From: Clostridia bacterium | GTDB lineage: Bacteria > Bacillota > Clostridia > Christensenellales > Aristaeellaceae | Assembly: GCA_017484085.1 (NCBI GenBank) | Contig: JAFUTW010000013.1 | Coordinates: 1 to 64,000 of the forward strand | DNA length: 64,000 nt | Direction of reading: 5' to 3' | Part shown: one piece after another, positions 60,733 through 64,000 of the stretch | How the letters are laid out: each line of letters opens with the position of its first letter | How positions within the stretch are numbered: the first letter of the stretch is position 1 | The notes under the pieces: generated by a model | What the model saw: the letters and a program-made list of their open reading frames with translations, nothing else | What the model was told of the DNA's origin: nothing | The model's database searches: none | Program-made: the position numbers and the translations under genes

Positions 60733-62550
60733 TCATTCAGCCTTATGTACTGCATCGGCTAATTGAGTCTTTTGAAACAGAATGACTGAAAAAACCAAGG
60801 GTGCACACAAAAACATGGGATAATCGTATCGAAACTCGCTAAATACGGAGACCCCGAATAAAAGCGTTGCCAGATTGAGCATCGCCGGAACTGCTAAGAA
60901 TACGGTTTTGACTCTTCTCATTCTCGCAACGGTCATAACTGCTCCGACCAGCCATGTCAGCAACCCCATGCTTACAAACAATTGACCAGGATGGCCAAAC
61001 CGCGTTTTTTCCATAAAACTCCAAAGATATGCTGTCATCCAAGACCGCAGTTTTTCATTTCTGACAGTTTTATGAATACCACCACTTCCCTCGCCAATAA
61101 TCACATCACATAGATAGACACATGGATACCCGGCATTCCAATAGCCACGAGTTTCTTCAATCCACGCAGTTAAATACTGTAGCGGATGACGTATGCCGAG
61201 CGCAATCCAGAGTTTCAAATAATCCATGCCATTTTCCTTCAAATACCTCTGTTCTCCTGTGTTTCGTACAAGTTCCTTCATTGGGTCTGCTTTACTCGGA
61301 TTATAAGTTTCAGATACCTTGCTGAGATCTGCTAGTTTGGAAAGCATCTCTGTCTCTTCTTTGGAAAGATCGTTTTCCATAAGGTATACCCGCGTAATCT
61401 GCTGCAATGGCATCGCACGAGCCTCAATAGGATCAAACCCCTCTATACCCGCAAAACGCAGAACAGGCCCCATCATTATTGCACCTAAAATGATGATACT
61501 GCCGGCCATGATGAGCAGGCTCTTGTTACCCTTCCTAAAAAAGACCAAAACCGTTACAAATGTGAGAAAATACATGAGAAGACCATTCAATCTTAACAAA
61601 CATGTCATAAGAGAGCTGATTATAAACAGAATCCTATCTGCGTTTGAATTACTCGAGAGCCCCAAGATCATGCGATAAGCTGCAGTTACCATCAAAAGAA
61701 TCATTCCGCTATAAAGCACGTCCTTGAACATGGTAAAACTCATAATCACGTGGTAAGGCATCGTCAAATAGCCCGCCAATGTGATCATGAGACAACCTTT
61801 CGGTATGCGTACTTCTGCCATGGTTTTTAATTGGTAAGCAAAGCATCCGGCCATAGTGAAAATTTGAAAGAAACTATAGAGGGCTATACCAAGATTAATA
61901 TCATTAAAGCCTTTCATTCCAATAAACAGAAATAGGCGAATAATCTGTGTATGATAAAACGGATGGCGATTATCATAGGCATTACTAAGAACCTGCCAAA
62001 TCTGTTTAAGCCCGTCATAGTTGATGGTTCCGGGGTAATAACACAAAAAGAGAATTAAGCTATATATTCCCGCGATAAGCAGAAAAGAAAACCAAAAAAC
62101 TGCTTTTTCATACGTAGGTGTATTAAAAACAACTGCTCGAGCTGCTGATCTTTCAGACAATTGATATGCTGCGTCCAAAATGTGGCACATAAGGATAACG
62201 CCGCAGATTGCAGTTAGTAACATCAAAACTGCTCTTGTAAAGATAGTTCCACCTGCAAGTTCTTCAGAAAAGCATTCATAGTTTCCCAGAATTACAAATC
62301 CCGAAAACAAAACAGAAGAAACAAGTCTTATTCTTTTGCTGCTGTTTGGCATATGTGGTGAACCATATACCGCTAGATAAACAACAGATATGCAGGATAC
62401 TGCGGTCATGAATATAAAAGGGCCCGTAAAAGCTGTCTTCTTTCTCGTTAAATACATCCAAACTATTGAGGGAATACATGCGGTCAGCTTTCGTAAAAAA
62501 AACAAAAAGTATTCCATTGGATCATTTCCCAGTTGCTTCATTCTGTTCAT
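60733..62550 (-). CDS. AT-rich polytopic membrane protein, DUF6020-type
   Basis: 605 residues, about twelve membrane segments. It contains YYPGTINYDGLKQIWQVLS followed by NRHPFYHTQIIRLF near residue 170, the same PG-x4-D ... HP pattern as the proteins at 4282-6006 and 14123-16048, and the same soluble region (NDLSKEETEMLSKL, KLWIALGIRHPLQY). ATG 62550 is preceded by GGAGTG; an extended -10 TGATATAAT lies at 62585-62580. Strongly AT-rich against GC-rich rplS and methyltransferase genes on both sides, so likely acquired. Function unknown. Confidence 0.7.
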   Translation of the reverse strand: MNRMKQLGNDPMEYFLFFLRKLTACIPSIVWMYLTRKKTAFTGPFIFMTAVSCISVVYLAVYGSPHMPNSSKRIRLVSSVLFSGFVILGNYECFSEELAGGTIFTRAVLMLLTAICGVILMCHILDAAYQLSERSAARAVVFNTPTYEKAVFWFSFLLIAGIYSLILFLCYYPGTINYDGLKQIWQVLSNAYDNRHPFYHTQIIRLFLFIGMKGFNDINLGIALYSFFQIFTMAGCFAYQLKTMAEVRIPKGCLMITLAGYLTMPYHVIMSFTMFKDVLYSGMILLMVTAAYRMILGLSSNSNADRILFIISSLMTCLLRLNGLLMYFLTFVTVLVFFRKGNKSLLIMAGSIIILGAIMMGPVLRFAGIEGFDPIEARAMPLQQITRVYLMENDLSKEETEMLSKLADLSKVSETYNPSKADPMKELVRNTGEQRYLKENGMDYLKLWIALGIRHPLQYLTAWIEETRGYWNAGYPCVYLCDVIIGEGSGGIHKTVRNEKLRSWMTAYLWSFMEKTRFGHPGQLFVSMGLLTWLVGAVMTVARMRRVKTVFLAVPAMLNLATLLFGVSVFSEFRYDYPMFLCAPLVFSVILFQKTQLADAVHKAE

Positions 62551-62679
62551 TTTTCACTCCACAGACTTGATTTAATATAATTATATCATTATTTGTTATT
62601 AAAACTAACAAACAGTATTCTACCGAAAGCAATAAATAAAAGCAAGTCCCGCTCTTCTCTCCTTTAAAATGCCCTTTCC

Positions 62680-62708
62680 TTGACATCCCCGCCGGCGGCG
62701 GCTATGAT
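62680..62708 (+). promoter_or_regulatory. Promoter of the RNA methyltransferase gene
   Basis: TTGACA (62680-62685), 17 bases, TATGAT (62703-62708). Confidence 0.8.
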
Positions 62709-62751
62709 AACTTCAGGATTCCACTATAAACAGGAAGAGGATGGAAGCGCC

Positions 62752-63570
62752 ATGCCCGTCATTGAGATCAAGTCGCTGACCGGCCCGGGGGACGGGCTCT
62801 TTTATCACCTGACCGACGCCCAGCTGCGCAGCCGGCAGGAGCCCGAGAAGGGCGTCTTCATCGCCGAGGGCCCGAAGGTCGTGCACGCCGCGCTGGATGC
62901 GGGGCTCACCCCGCTCTCGCTGCTGATGCGCAGGAAGTTTTTGGACGGTCTCGGCGCCGACATCATCCGGCGCTGCGGCGATATCCCCGTCTACACCGCG
63001 GACGACGACGTGCTCGCCGCCATCACGGGCTTCCGGCTGCAGCGCTCCTGGGTGCTGTGCGCGCTGCGCCGCCCGCAGATGCGGCGGCCGGAGGACGTGC
63101 TCGAGGGCGCGCGCCTGGCCGCCGTGTTGGAAGGCATCACGGAACCCTCCAACGTGGGCGCGATCTTCCGCAACGCCGCGGCCCTGGGCGTGGACGCCAT
63201 CCTGCTCTCCCCCGACTGCTGCGACCCGCTGCACCGCCGCGCCGTGCGCGTGTGCATGGGCACCGTCTTCACCGTCCCGTACGCCCGCACGGCGCCGGGC
63301 GAAACCCTGCCCCTGCTGCGCCGCTTCGGCTTTACCACGGCGGGGCTCGCCCTGAGGAACGACTGCCTGACCCTCGGCGATCCCCGGCTGCAGGGCAGGG
63401 AGCGGCTGGCTCTCTTTCTCGGCACGGAGGACACGGGCCTGACCGAAGAGACGATCCGCGGCTGCGACTACATCGTCAAAATCCCCATGTCGCCCGGCGT
63501 CGACTCCCTCAACGTCGCTGCGGCCAGCGCCATCGCCTTCTGGCAGTTCCGCCCGCGGCAGACGCCTTAA
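62752..63570 (+). CDS. SpoU/TrmH-family RNA 2'-O-methyltransferase
   Basis: 272 residues from ATG 62752 (MPVIEIKSLTGPGDG); the frame is open from 62680 but that is the promoter -35. An N-terminal RNA-binding substrate domain is followed by the knotted SPOUT domain with its three motifs: EGITEPSNVGAIFRNAAALG, LFLGTEDTGLTEETI and IPMSPGVDSLNVAAASAIAF. It should methylate a ribose 2'-OH in rRNA or tRNA with SAM; the site is unknown. AAGAGG and GGAAG upstream serve as ribosome binding sequence. Confidence 0.93.
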   Translation: MPVIEIKSLTGPGDGLFYHLTDAQLRSRQEPEKGVFIAEGPKVVHAALDAGLTPLSLLMRRKFLDGLGADIIRRCGDIPVYTADDDVLAAITGFRLQRSWVLCALRRPQMRRPEDVLEGARLAAVLEGITEPSNVGAIFRNAAALGVDAILLSPDCCDPLHRRAVRVCMGTVFTVPYARTAPGETLPLLRRFGFTTAGLALRNDCLTLGDPRLQGRERLALFLGTEDTGLTEETIRGCDYIVKIPMSPGVDSLNVAAASAIAFWQFRPRQTP

Positions 63571-63578
63571 CCGAACAG

Positions 63579-63828
63579 AAAGAAGCTGTCTTTTGACAGA
63601 CACATTGCATAGTGCTCAAAAGACACGTTCCGTGTCAACCTCATCCGGCTTGCTCCGCAAGCCACCTTCCCCTAAAGGGGAAGGCAAGGCTCTCGAGAAA
63701 TCTTGGCTTCCCCTTTATACCCGCAGGGCGTCCCTTGGGAGGGGAAGCTGTCAGGGCGTAAGCCCTGACTGATGAGGTTAGTGAGAATGTATTATGCAAT
63801 TTGTCAGTATAAAGGCAGCTTCTTTTTT
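63579..63828. repeat. Nested inverted-repeat element after the methyltransferase gene
   Basis: Outer arms: AAGAAGCTGTCTTTTGACAG through ATTGCAT (63579-63610) and ATGCAATTTGTCAG through CAGCTTCTTTTTTT (63795-63828), imperfectly complementary over about 30 bases and ending in a T-run. Inside lies an element bounded by perfect 9-base ends AACCTCATC (63637-63645) and GATGAGGTT (63771-63779) with internal palindromes (CTTCCCC/GGGGAAG; TCAGGGC/GCCCTGA). The inner part matches pieces of the repeat cluster at 25437-25862. No gene is present. Confidence 0.75.
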
Positions 63829-63849
63829 TATTTGGCTTTTTACCGCTTC

Positions 63850-64000
63850 TCAGCCCCAGAGCTGGGAGAGCGCGGGCACGACCTGCTTCTTGCGCGAAAC
63901 GACGCCGGGCAGGAAGACGCGGTTGTCCTTCGCGCTGCTGCCCGTGAACGCCTGCCGGATGATTTCCTCGTCCCCCGTGAAGAGCAGCCAGGTACCTTCC
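63850..64000 (-). CDS. ppaC: C-terminal end of a manganese-dependent inorganic pyrophosphatase (truncated by window edge)
   Basis: The minus strand is open from the window end to TGA at 63850 and encodes about 49 residues. It ends FLPGVVSRKKQVVPALSQLW G, which contains SRKKQVVP, the substrate-binding Arg-Lys-Lys end of the DHHA2 domain of class II (DHH) pyrophosphatases. Upstream residues WLLFTGDEEIIRQAF also fit that domain. The N-terminal part lies outside. It is too short to have a start here. Converges on the inverted-repeat element. Confidence 0.8.
   Translation of the reverse strand, partial: EGTWLLFTGDEEIIRQAFTGSSAKDNRVFLPGVVSRKKQVVPALSQLWG

Overview
The window looks like chromosome of an uncultured, GC-rich, low-GC-phylum-type Clostridia (Bacillota), probably a gut anaerobe of the Oscillospirales/Christensenellales kind. 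The reasons are: paired GlgC/GlgD ADP-glucose pyrophosphorylase, a tyrosine T-box leader in front of tyrS, an rplS-rbgA-rnhB-yraN cluster, LytTR/GHKL two-component signalling, strong AGGAGG ribosome binding sites, TTGACA-N17-TATAAT promoters, and many SBP genes with MKK... signal peptides. The organism assignment is inference; no rRNA or tRNA gene was seen.

Layout. 0-4.2 kb: glycogen synthesis (glgC 3' part, glgD, glgA with a repeated Lys/Ala tail). 4.3-6 kb: a DUF6020-type membrane protein. 6-10.2 kb: a membrane-bound SpoIIE/RsbU phosphatase opposite a secreted GLUG-repeat protein. 10.3-13.8 kb: an alpha/beta hydrolase-YfcC transporter operon with a LysR regulator and a palindromic LysR-type box centred near -65. 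13.9-16.3 kb: an AT-rich island with a second DUF6020 protein. 16.3-21.5 kb: DAHP synthase, tagaturonate reductase, and a class II UvrA without the UvrB-binding domain. 21.7-24.7 kb: a TRAP transporter operon with patchy base composition. 25.4-25.9 kb: dispersed palindromic repeats. 26-30.8 kb: a complete Liv-type ABC operon. 30.8-35 kb: an exported FMN/FAD reductase opposite a LytTR regulator and GHKL kinase, with LytTR-like direct repeats just upstream of the reductase promoter. 35-40.2 kb: large surface proteins (acidic BspA-like protein, small LRR lipoprotein, membrane protein). 40.2-45.3 kb: GH36 alpha-galactosidase, secreted metallo-beta-lactamase-fold protein, nitroreductase, DUF1295 protein, C_GCAxxG_C_C protein. 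45.3-52 kb: CapD/PglF-type dehydratase opposite NADP glutamate dehydrogenase, then a TrpX-type ABC operon. 52-53.5 kb: tyrS with its T-box. 53.6-60.7 kb: an rplS-rbgA-rnhB-yraN cluster that runs on into a 1301-residue double GT-C glycosyltransferase and a YczE/YitT-like membrane protein. 60.7-62.6 kb: a third, AT-rich DUF6020 protein. 62.7-64 kb: a SpoU-family RNA methyltransferase, a nested inverted-repeat element, and the 3' end of a manganese-dependent pyrophosphatase gene.

How it fits together. The window combines carbon storage (glycogen), uptake of amino acids and carboxylates by four transporter systems, sugar acid and galactoside breakdown, ammonium assimilation, and cell-surface work (GT-C proteins, CapD, LRR/GLUG proteins). 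The most testable new links are the LytTR pair with the exported flavin reductase, the LysR box with the hydrolase-YfcC operon, the histone-like tail on glycogen synthase, and the double GT-C fusion embedded in a ribosome-biogenesis operon.
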